Assembly (NCBI GenBank): GCA_002887195.1
Contig: PJAB01000443.1
Span: 1-26,590, forward strand
DNA: 26,590 bases
Reading direction: 5' to 3'
Origin: Chrysochromulina parva
Lineage: Eukaryota > Haptophyta > Prymnesiales > Chrysochromulinaceae
Positions 18,301 through 24,958 of the stretch are shown here, piece by piece. The notes beneath the pieces are model-generated. The model worked only from the letters and a program-made list of their open reading frames with translations, had not been told where the DNA came from and did no database searches. Position 1 is the stretch's first letter. Each line of letters opens with the position of its first letter. A program made the position numbers and the translations under genes.

Positions 18301-18522
18301 GGACGCCTTGAGTGCGTTGAGCACTGCGTGGATGCCACCCGCAGAGCAGAGCACCGCCAGCATTGCATCGGTCTTGGCGACCGAGAGGATGGTCTCGATC
18401 GCCTCGACGTTGATCGGCGTGCTCAGTAGCGTGCGCACGGACTCGACGTCGCGGCGGCGGAGCGCGACCGCGAGCGATGGCGCGTCAAACCGGGCCGTTA
18501 GCGGGTCTACGCCATGCTGCAT
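15397..18522 (-). CDS. Cytosolic carboxypeptidase, CCP1/AGTPBP1-like (M14 family)
   Basis: A 1041-residue protein from the ATG at 18522. Enzymes of this family remove glutamates from tubulin tails. Residues about 20-280 form ARM/HEAT-like helical repeats (for example GGVPAVLAAILAHL and ILAAILAHLKN). A disordered acidic and Ala-rich linker follows, including a poly-Ala run near 440. Then come the CCP-specific beta domain (ANLRRAVQVGPKEYHLVLN) and the M14 catalytic domain. Zinc ligands are H738 and E741 in HPGESNASW and H834 in DLHGHSRKRN; the 96-residue spacing is close to that in mammalian CCP1. NPDGVVLGNYR, DLNRQW and the catalytic E905 in IEASFCG are also present. The C-tail is Lys/Ala-rich (TKATKATKAVEKEKKK), perhaps binding the acidic tubulin tail. 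The ARM-like N-terminus points to the CCP1 branch. Intronless and apparently active. Confidence 0.92.
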   Translation of the reverse strand: MQHGVDPLTARFDAPSLAVALRRRDVESVRTLLSTPINVEAIETILSVAKTDAMLAVLCSAGGIHAVLNALKASTGNEALLKGTVLTLRHLYKFDAKLTSIVVRLQDGISAILENLRERIHCVDTELLQALLTILGDVSHNAANVQVIVKENGTAVILAAILAHLKNDQMVLPALNVLVAISRHPSHIATLVREGGVPAVLAAILAHLRRVEVLRAALTVLRSIVSDEHSAVRLGGQGAYRIVFAVLQTHASVEQLDLIRLGAGVLWRMHHARSPPTQLLHSHLGFTKPGTGVAETGVGAGAGRGLFGVDVAGADEGEAGEGAADELDDEAGDSDCGEDLGASFSAGAAALAKGGDEGCGSAGAPAPAPAAEEATPALAVPQALMRYGGHADWIDSCPAFPEELSASAVPQTHAELCVKSITSEAERLLASYAHRTPAGGGAAAVAAAAAAAAAAAQPPSEPTYPRVVYEAFPLETPAGGAQAGAPAAAAGPSSIGASSGAGGGAGGPPSLGFDAGFESANLRRAVQVGPKEYHLVLNCDVNTRGHTQWFLFRVRGMLPGVPYRFHIINMMKPDSLFSSGMRPLLYSEAAAAAEGIGWRRCGDDIAYFMNQYSYAVTRKPPPARKGGGRGRGVASQSGGGGGGEPALAYFYSLTFSITFPHADDVCYVAQCYPFTYSMQQARTSALVGARGADRIVRRETLCTSYGGNTVDLLSVTDFTSPPDVVAARKVVVVSARVHPGESNASWMMAGLLEAVTADTEPARRLRRMLMLKIVPMLNPDGVVLGNYRCSAVGVDLNRQWQDPHEVKMPSIFALKRLMRGIVATEQLLLYCDLHGHSRKRNVFAYGCEITKGPNRLRERVFPRLLAECPHFSFPGCSYKVLRSKDTTGRVVVSRQFATPNSFTIEASFCGADFGRGAGAHYSIAHLKEMGAAFVPALLDFADPSQAHVNAILAELEAQFPSAEDDADEADEADEDGAPARKGGGAHLDSLADASEKLRRAARVKSRAAAAAKAVKAGKEGGDKAATKATKATKAVEKEKKK

Positions 18523-18782
18523 CCTCTTCTCGCCTCGGATAGACAGTCACAGGAGCCCGAACCAGCGCCACGATTGCTGTGAAGGGGATGTGAATGATCG
18601 AATTGAGAGCGCGGATCCGTCAAGAGTTTGGGTGGCCGTGCCGAGGGAAGAGGACGTGTTCCGCGTGAGTCGCGTGAGCGGCGTTATGCGGGATATGCCG
18701 AATAACGCGGTTCGCGCTTTTCTCCTTACTGGCCGAGGCCGGCAGCACACGTGGCGGACGTCGCCGTCCGAATTCGGATGCC
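18523..18782. promoter_or_regulatory. Divergent intergenic region, likely shared promoter
   Basis: 260 bp between the ATG of the carboxypeptidase (18522, -) and the ATG of the nucleotide-sugar transferase-like gene (18783, +). No TATA box is recognised. The head-to-head arrangement is the only evidence. Confidence 0.35.
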
Positions 18783-19997
18783 ATGGAGGACCTGGGAAAG
18801 TCCTCCGAAGTCCTCCAAGGCATCCCCACGCGCCTTCCAACCCGGAAGGAGGCCGCCGACAGCGGTGCGACCCTTGAGGAGGCAGCCAAGATGCCCTGGT
18901 TTCCCACGCACGCAACCTTGTGCGCTGGCAGGCCCTGCCGGCCCGGCGAGGGCAACCTCAGGGGTTACAAGATGTGGGTCCAGCCACATCTTGAGGCATT
19001 TGTGCAGAGTAGGTTGCGCCGCTGGCCGCACACTCCTGATCCGGAGCACTACGCGCACCTCGTGCGCCAGGCCCGTGTGGTGCAGCGGGACAATCTGGTG
19101 GTCCTGGCCGCGGCAGACTATGACTTCCGCGAGATCGTGCTCAACTGGGCGCGCCACCTTGAGCGTGCGGGCGTGCGCCAGCACCTGGTCTTGTCGATGG
19201 ACTCCGAGCTGCATGTCGAGCTCCAGCGACGCGGCATCGCCTCAGTAGACCACTCGTCCCATCTGGACGCATGGAATGTGACGTGCTTGCAGCGGCACAT
19301 CCAGCGCGTGCGCATGGAGCGCCACGTGGCCACAGCCGCCCTCATCGCCGCCGGGCTCGACGTGCTGCTCACCGACGCCACTGTCGTCGTGCTGCGTGAC
19401 CCGCTGCCCGTGCTGAGGGCACCGCCTCTCGCGGACCTTGACATCATCGCGCAGCGAGAGGCCGGCCCGGCGGCGGCGGTGCGTAAAGTCGGCGTGGGCG
19501 TCAATAGCGGCTTCATGCTCGTGCGCTCGAGACGGCGCGAGCCGATCGCGCGCCTCTACGCCGACGTGGTGCGTCGAGGCCTCGTCGAGTTTTATAACCG
19601 GTGGAACAATGTGGCTGACGCTCTCGGCTGGTCATTCGTTGTGGCGGACGCGGCGGTGGAGTTGCGCCCAACGTCGGAGCAGCCGCGGCCCCGCACGAGC
19701 CCGATCGCCAATGAAACCACCCTCGCCACCCTGCGTGAGGGGCTCCGCTTCGGCTTCCTGCCACACGATCGCTTCCCTCGGCTGGGCTCGTGGGCGCACC
19801 ATCGCTCGCACGGAGCCCTCCTCTACCATCTCGTCGCGGATGGGACGCTCGGCGCCTGGTACGAAACGCCCGACGGCGTGGTGCCCTTCCGCGGCCATCG
19901 CCAGCGCCTCGACCGGTACGACGCGACCGACTTTGACGCACATCGCAAGATGATGCGGCAGCTCGGCCTCTGGCTAGTCGGTAACTCTGAAAGGTAG
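18783..19997 (+). CDS. Nucleotide-diphospho-sugar transferase-like protein (PF03407 type)
   Basis: A 404-residue protein from the ATG at 18783. Residues about 100-350 follow the PF03407 fold: NLVVLAAADYDFREIVLNWA (104-123), then HLVLSMDSELHVELQRRG, then AALIAAGLDVLLTDATVVVLRDPLP. The last segment normally carries a DxD motif for metal and nucleotide sugar; here it reads D198-A-T200, so the second acidic residue is replaced. Downstream GVGVNSGFMLVRS and the conserved N-RWNN-VAD region fit the family. No signal peptide or membrane anchor is visible, unlike Golgi members. The enzyme may use different metal ligands, or be inactive. Function beyond the fold is unknown. Confidence 0.75.
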   Translation: MEDLGKSSEVLQGIPTRLPTRKEAADSGATLEEAAKMPWFPTHATLCAGRPCRPGEGNLRGYKMWVQPHLEAFVQSRLRRWPHTPDPEHYAHLVRQARVVQRDNLVVLAAADYDFREIVLNWARHLERAGVRQHLVLSMDSELHVELQRRGIASVDHSSHLDAWNVTCLQRHIQRVRMERHVATAALIAAGLDVLLTDATVVVLRDPLPVLRAPPLADLDIIAQREAGPAAAVRKVGVGVNSGFMLVRSRRREPIARLYADVVRRGLVEFYNRWNNVADALGWSFVVADAAVELRPTSEQPRPRTSPIANETTLATLREGLRFGFLPHDRFPRLGSWAHHRSHGALLYHLVADGTLGAWYETPDGVVPFRGHRQRLDRYDATDFDAHRKMMRQLGLWLVGNSER

Positions 19998-20004
19998 CCA
20001 CCAA

Positions 20005-20366
20005 GCTAGAAAAATAGCGTCCACACGTTTTTCCTCAATTGTTTTTCCTGGTTTAAACCCGTTTTTCGAGACGAAACGTTTTTGCATTTTGGTCACACTC
20101 AGTGTCATTAGTCTGCGTAAATCTCGATACCGAATCGCTTTTACCCAAGGGTGTGTACAGTACCGTGTGACCTTTAAGAATTCCGCACAGCTATTTTTAG
20201 AGAAGTTTGTCATCCAGCTTTTCGAGGGGACCTCACAGCATTTTGTACCCACATAGCTGTGTTCTTGGCAGGCCGCGGTTTCAGCGGCGCAGGCCCGCAG
20301 GCCGCGCTGCAAACCCTCACGAGGCTGCTTGCGCAGCGTGAGAATACGGAGGAGCACTTCACGGGC
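20005..20366. other. Gap with T-rich repeats and a possible splice acceptor
   Basis: After the transferase stop, GTTTTT occurs four times (20027, 20041, 20061 and 20078), an unusual T-rich patch likely in its 3' UTR. A pyrimidine-containing stretch ending ttcttggcag at 20262-20271 resembles a 3' splice site. From there the reading frame of the channel gene is open and protein-like (AALQTLTRLLAQRENTEEHF), although no ATG occurs on the plus strand between 19998 and 20366. The channel may thus have a 5' exon or a non-AUG start. Confidence 0.45.
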
Positions 20367-22616
20367 ATGAAGAACCTGCTGCGTTGGTCCAATGTACGCA
20401 TGGGAGTGATTACCTCCACCAGCGACGATAGCGTCACTCTCCGCAGCGACCGTAGCGCCACTATCCGTGTCGACACGACCAACGATGGCATCCCGGACAC
20501 GCTCTTGCGCCGCCCAAAGGCATCCCGAATGCTGAAACCTGTCGCAAACTCGTCCTCGTTGACAGCGCGCCCCATTTACGTGGACACCAAAGGGTCTGGT
20601 TTCGCCGACCACATCGCAATCGACACTACGGGCGATGGGGTCGTCGACACGCTTATCGCTGCTCTGCCGGGCGACATTGGCCCTGACGTTGATACGGTGG
20701 TCTCACTTCCTGTGGACACCGTGGGTGATGGCATGGCCGACCACATCGCAATCGACACTACAGGCGATGGCCGAGTGGACACCATCTTGAAATTGAGCCC
20801 CTCCTATGTCTCCACAGAAAGGCTTTCACAGCTGCAGCCCCCGGGCAAAATCATGTCGTCCGCGGCCGCGTCCAGACGCCCTCTGACGCCGGCGCGGAGA
20901 AGGGAAGCGGGTGTGAACCTGCGCGACATATCAAAGATCTTCCACAAGTTTGAAGCCAATCGAGGCGGTGGGATTGGGAGGAGCGAGTTGCGTGAGGCAC
21001 TCGTCACCATGTTCAACCCCAAGCTCGACTGCTGCGTCAAGATCAGCGACGCGTTGCTCGACGAATTATTGGCTGGTAGGAAGGTGGTGAAGATGGCCGA
21101 ATTCTCGGAGATCATCACGCGAGTGTCGGACGACACCCGGACAATTGAAAGCTCCGTGCTCGGCGCGGGGAAGCAGCTGCCCTTCCAAGAGGCGGTGCGC
21201 GACTTCTACAAGCACCCAGTGACCTCCGGGGCGGCCGCGCTCATGATCATGGCCAACTTCGTGATCAATATCGTCGAGAAGGAGATCGATCCCGACGCCA
21301 ACGACCTGCTCTACCCGGGATTTTGGTACGGCGCCGACACCTTCTTCAACATCGTCTTCCTCTTCGAGCTGTGGGCCAACCTGTGGGGGTATGGCGGGCC
21401 TGTGCGTGAGTGGATCACTGGTTGGAACATCTTCGACACCATTATTGTGGCGGTGGGTGTGATGACGATGTCAAACGTTCTCGGGCCGCCGTTTGACAAG
21501 CTCAAGCTCATGCGCGCCTTCCGCGTCTTCCGCCTCTTCAAGCGGGTCAAGGAGCTCAACCAGATCATCGTGTCGATCCTCAAGTCGATCCCGGCCGTCT
21601 CGTACGCCTTCGTGGCGATGTTCATCTTCTTCGCCATCTACGCCATCCTCGGCGTCGAGCTCTTTCACGACTTTGGCGAGGGCGGCCACTATGAAACGTA
21701 TGATGACGTGACGGACGACACGTTGATGATCAGCAGCTTGACGAAGCGCGGATACGTCTACGGGATTGAGTACTACGGCACCTTCTCGCGCGCCATGTTC
21801 ACGCTATTCCAGGTGCAGTCGGGCGAGTCGTGGTCGGAGGCGGTCGCGCGCCCGCTCATCTTTGGCCTCACCTCGACGGGTGGCGGCGGCGACCCCATCG
21901 TCCTCACGTACTTCTACTCCTTCCGGCTCTTGATGAAGGTGGTGCTGCTCAACGTGGTGGTGGCCGTACTGCTCGACAGCTTCGGGGCAGGGAACCGTGA
22001 GGATGACATGGACGATGCAGTCGGCGAGCTGACCGCGCCGTCCGAGGCCGCAATGCCCACCGCGCCGTCGCCCGCTCCATCCACGCCCAGCGCCCTCTCC
22101 CTCCGTCGCCCGCTCCGTGCGCCCTCTCCCTCCACCGAGCCGCCAGCTGTGATCTCGGTCGAGGCGATGACGAAATTTGAAAAGTTGCTTGGCAAGGTCG
22201 GCGAGCTCGACTCACTCGCGGAGATCTTCTCCGAGATGCAGGCCAGTGTCGGCCTGATGAAGAGGGAGGTGGCCCTCATGAAGACGAAGCCGCTCATTCC
22301 CAGGCCCGAACCCCAGAGGCTCCTTCCGAGACATCCAAATCAGGCAAGGCCCGAACCCATGATGCTCACTCCAAACCCCGAAGCCAGTCTCGACCCCCCC
22401 GAAGGCATCCCCGCCCCCGACCGAGCACACGCCTTCGATGGGCGCTTGCAGTTTTCCCATCGCAGCAGACTGTCATACAGACCTCAGTGGCACCCTGCTG
22501 CGCAAGCGGCGCCAGCACGGCCGCGGGAGGTGCCCGATAGCGTCCGCGGGTTCCTCCAGCGCCGGCTTCTTCCAGCGCCTGTTTCTGAACTAGATATCAC
22601 CCATCATACGACATGA
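20367..22616 (+). CDS. Single-domain voltage-gated cation channel with Ca-loop-like repeats
   Basis: A 749-residue protein from the first in-frame ATG at 20367; the frame is open and protein-like further upstream. Residues 35-142 carry repeats of the form DTxGDGxxD (VDTTNDGIPD, IDTTGDGVVD, VDTVGDGMAD, IDTTGDGRVD), resembling EF-hand-like or thrombospondin-type calcium loops. Residues 185-255 look like an EF-hand-related pair with a degenerate loop (FEANRGGGIGRSEL). One six-helix channel domain follows: S1 about 287-305, S2 320-340, S3 352-372, S4 380-397 with spaced basic residues (RAFRVFRLFKRVK), S5 408-433, pore 473-500 and S6 510-540. The pore reads TLFQVQSGESWSE, similar to one-domain Na/Ca channels (bacterial NaChBac, algal EukCat), so four subunits should assemble. 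A short coiled coil (about 615-660) precedes a Pro-rich tail. Ion selectivity is uncertain. Confidence 0.87.
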   Translation: MKNLLRWSNVRMGVITSTSDDSVTLRSDRSATIRVDTTNDGIPDTLLRRPKASRMLKPVANSSSLTARPIYVDTKGSGFADHIAIDTTGDGVVDTLIAALPGDIGPDVDTVVSLPVDTVGDGMADHIAIDTTGDGRVDTILKLSPSYVSTERLSQLQPPGKIMSSAAASRRPLTPARRREAGVNLRDISKIFHKFEANRGGGIGRSELREALVTMFNPKLDCCVKISDALLDELLAGRKVVKMAEFSEIITRVSDDTRTIESSVLGAGKQLPFQEAVRDFYKHPVTSGAAALMIMANFVINIVEKEIDPDANDLLYPGFWYGADTFFNIVFLFELWANLWGYGGPVREWITGWNIFDTIIVAVGVMTMSNVLGPPFDKLKLMRAFRVFRLFKRVKELNQIIVSILKSIPAVSYAFVAMFIFFAIYAILGVELFHDFGEGGHYETYDDVTDDTLMISSLTKRGYVYGIEYYGTFSRAMFTLFQVQSGESWSEAVARPLIFGLTSTGGGGDPIVLTYFYSFRLLMKVVLLNVVVAVLLDSFGAGNREDDMDDAVGELTAPSEAAMPTAPSPAPSTPSALSLRRPLRAPSPSTEPPAVISVEAMTKFEKLLGKVGELDSLAEIFSEMQASVGLMKREVALMKTKPLIPRPEPQRLLPRHPNQARPEPMMLTPNPEASLDPPEGIPAPDRAHAFDGRLQFSHRSRLSYRPQWHPAAQAAPARPREVPDSVRGFLQRRLLPAPVSELDITHHTT
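20469..20790 (+). repeat. DTxGDG repeat region inside the channel gene
   Basis: Coding repeats for DTxGDGxxD motifs. The clearest pair is 132 bp (44 codons) apart: the 26 bases from 20604 match those from 20736 exactly, and the next bases differ at one site before eight more matches. A more diverged copy lies near 20469. The spacing keeps the frame. Confidence 0.85.
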
Positions 22617-22917
22617 TGACAATTCAGCTATTCAGGTAGTGCCAAGTCTAATACAGTTCATTAGGGTTCTTAAGTTTTGTAGTCGTGTATAATTTCATAC
22701 AACAACGTTCAGTACAAATACATCGTGGCCCGGCCCAGGAGCTCATACAATATGGAATGTTTTCACACCTCGGTTCACACTTCGGCGTGCCGATCTGCCG
22801 AAAGGCGCACGAGGGTCGCGAGGCTCTCTTCGCGCGGGGGCGGACAGCCTTTTCGAGCATCTTGGAAATTCATCGCGGCCGTGTGTGTGACCTTCTCGCA
22901 GTCCCAGTCAGAAAATT
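22617..22917. other. Intergenic region between channel and MFS genes
   Basis: 301 bp between two tandem plus-strand genes, AT-richer at 22620-22725 (including tgtataatttcata at 22685-22698). It likely holds the channel 3' UTR and the MFS promoter. No further gene is seen. Confidence 0.5.
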
Positions 22918-24405
22918 ATGGAGCGTGGCCTGAACCCGGCCGACGACGTCGATGAGCGCGAGCCTGATGCCGATCTGGACCCTGCCGCTGAGCCGGATGC
23001 CGATCTGGACCCAGCTGATGTTGCCGATGAGCTCGAAGCAGATGACGATCTCCGCACCTCGGCTGACTCGCACCAACGCTGCGACGTCCGGTTGCTCTTT
23101 GCAGCTCGATTCGTGCGCCAGCTTTCCTTCGGCGCGGTGGGCCTTGTGCTGCTCCTGCTGCTCGCCGAGCTCAAGTTTGATGGGCATGCAGTAGGCACAC
23201 TTTTCACGCTCGTCTTTGTCGGCGACACGATCATCTCTCTTTACCTCACCACCAATGCGGATCGCCTCAGCCGCAGGGCGACGCTCGTCGTCGGTTCAGC
23301 GCTTGCCGTCTTCGCAGCTATCGCGTTTAGCACCACGAGCTCATTCACGCTGCTCGCGATCGCGGGGACCATCGGCGTCGTTAGTCCTGCAGGTGGCGAT
23401 GTCGGCCCATTCACACCTGTGGAGCAAGCCGTGCTCGCTGACCTGAGCAGCGGCGGAGGAGGCGTCGCCGATCTCGCCTCCACATTTGGAAGGTACCAGT
23501 TTGTAGGAGACCTGGCGAAGGCCCTCGGCGCCGCACTAGCGGGCGTTCTCATTGACTTTGCCCGGGCTTCGGGCGCAAGCGAGCTGAGTGCGTTGCGCCT
23601 CCCCATGATCCTTTTTGGCGTCGCTGGCGCGCTCAAGATGGTGCTGTACTGCGCGCTCTCGTCCAAGGTCGAGGCTGACGGCTGGCCACACAATGCGCTC
23701 GGCTCCAAGCGGCTCGTCTACTGTGATCGCCGTCTGGGACTCACTCGTCAGGGCAGCCGTCTCATCGTCCTCAAGCTGAGCGTCCTCTTCGCCGTCGACA
23801 GCTTTGCCGGGGGCTTCATCATGTTCTCCTTCTTGGCCTACTGGTACCGCGTGCGCTGGGGACTCTCATTCGCCTCGCTCGGCGGCATGCTCGGCGCAAT
23901 CAGCGTCGTATCGGGCGCATCGGGTCTCGCAGCGGGCTGGATGGTGGCCAGATTCGGTGCGGTCGAGACGATGGTCTATACGCACCTGCCGAGCAACGTT
24001 CTGTTGATGTTCGTGCCGCTCATGCCGACGCGTGAGACCGCCGTGGCCATGCTCGTCGTCAGGAACTGCATCTCGCAGATGGACGTGCCCGCACGGCAGG
24101 CGTACGTACAGAGCTGTGTGGCGAGTGATGAGCGCTCCGCTGCGGGCGGCGTCACGTCCCTCGCACGCACGGTCGGCCTTGCCGTCTCCCCACTGCTCCT
24201 CGGCGCCCTACTCGGCGACACTGGCGCCGATGGCAGTGCCGACGTCGCGCTCCAAGGCGTTGGCGGCACGCTCATTGACGCGCCTTTCTACATCGCGGGC
24301 TCACTCAAGATCGCGTACGATCTGGCTGTTTGGTGGGGCTTCCGGAGCAGCGGCACCACGAGCGCGGCTGATGGCTCGTTGCGCACCGCTGGCGCTGCTG
24401 CCTGA
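22918..24405 (+). CDS. Major facilitator superfamily transporter
   Basis: A 495-residue membrane protein from the ATG at 22918. The first 55 residues are acidic and hydrophilic, with a tandem EPDADLDPA repeat (15-23 and 25-33). About twelve hydrophobic helices follow from residue 58. An MFS motif A-like loop (ADRLSRRATLVVG) lies between helices 2 and 3, and GDVGPFTPVEQAVLADL is a characteristic segment between later helices of a subgroup found in microbes and fungi. A central cytoplasmic loop (CDRRLGLTRQGSR) splits the two halves, and a related polar loop MDVPARQAYVQS lies in the second half. Substrate is unknown; an efflux or small-solute role would be a guess. Single exon, complete. Confidence 0.87.
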   Translation: MERGLNPADDVDEREPDADLDPAAEPDADLDPADVADELEADDDLRTSADSHQRCDVRLLFAARFVRQLSFGAVGLVLLLLLAELKFDGHAVGTLFTLVFVGDTIISLYLTTNADRLSRRATLVVGSALAVFAAIAFSTTSSFTLLAIAGTIGVVSPAGGDVGPFTPVEQAVLADLSSGGGGVADLASTFGRYQFVGDLAKALGAALAGVLIDFARASGASELSALRLPMILFGVAGALKMVLYCALSSKVEADGWPHNALGSKRLVYCDRRLGLTRQGSRLIVLKLSVLFAVDSFAGGFIMFSFLAYWYRVRWGLSFASLGGMLGAISVVSGASGLAAGWMVARFGAVETMVYTHLPSNVLLMFVPLMPTRETAVAMLVVRNCISQMDVPARQAYVQSCVASDERSAAGGVTSLARTVGLAVSPLLLGALLGDTGADGSADVALQGVGGTLIDAPFYIAGSLKIAYDLAVWWGFRSSGTTSAADGSLRTAGAAA

Positions 24406-24958
24406 CCCACACTCAAGCCGCCTGAAACTCTGCGGTGTGCTGAAACTGAAGCACCTTAGGCGATGGGAGGGACTCCCTGGTGGCCCTGAAATTGGGATCC
24501 CCGTTTCGGCGATCTCGGGGGTTATAAATTGAACGTTTATTATTCTTAATTGGTTATTGAACGTTTATTATTCTTAATTGGTTACATTCCGAAAGCTGTA
24601 TTGTCTATACACGCTCGCACAGCGATGCAGCACAGCGAAGGCCTTGCCTGCTCCAGGTACCAAGCGATAGCGGCCGCAGCGCAGGCTGCCTGACCGGTAC
24701 CTGACCGGCCGCGTGATCCTCGCTCACGAAGCCATTGCCTGTGCCCAGGCTTTTCGTTGCTATTGCCCTACTCTCCGCGCTGGCCCTTGCCAACTCGGGA
24801 GCCCGGCCGGTGCGCGTCGAAGCGCCCCCGTGGAGCTTGTCATGCTTCGCACCTTTGGGGAACGGGAGCCTGACTTTCGCTCCGATTGCGTGTCAGGGAA
24901 ACTCGTCGGCCGACTCTCTCGCGCCGCCAGCACTCGACGCCAGCACCGCGCAGAACAA
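24406..24958. other. Intergenic region with AT-rich tandem repeat
   Basis: 553 bp upstream of the ankyrin/HET-like gene. It contains an AT-rich island (24520-24600) with a perfect 28-bp duplication. A frame open from 24842 (ATG) joins the next gene in frame, so that gene's start could lie upstream. Another frame encodes a hydrophobic stretch (FVAIALLSALALANSG near 24752) but begins without ATG. I call no gene. Confidence 0.45.
24529..24584. repeat. Perfect 28-bp tandem duplication
   Basis: The 28-base unit starting ttgaacgtttattattctta occurs at 24529-24556 and again at 24557-24584 with no mismatch. It is AT-rich within a GC-rich region and lies between the MFS and ankyrin genes. A recent slippage or template-switch event is the simple explanation. 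Confidence 0.97.

Noticed and set aside
17674..18429. Plus-strand frame of 251 codons opposite the carboxypeptidase
   Set aside because: Composition is dominated by Arg, His and Asp typical of an antisense shadow, and the opposite strand encodes clear ARM-type repeats.
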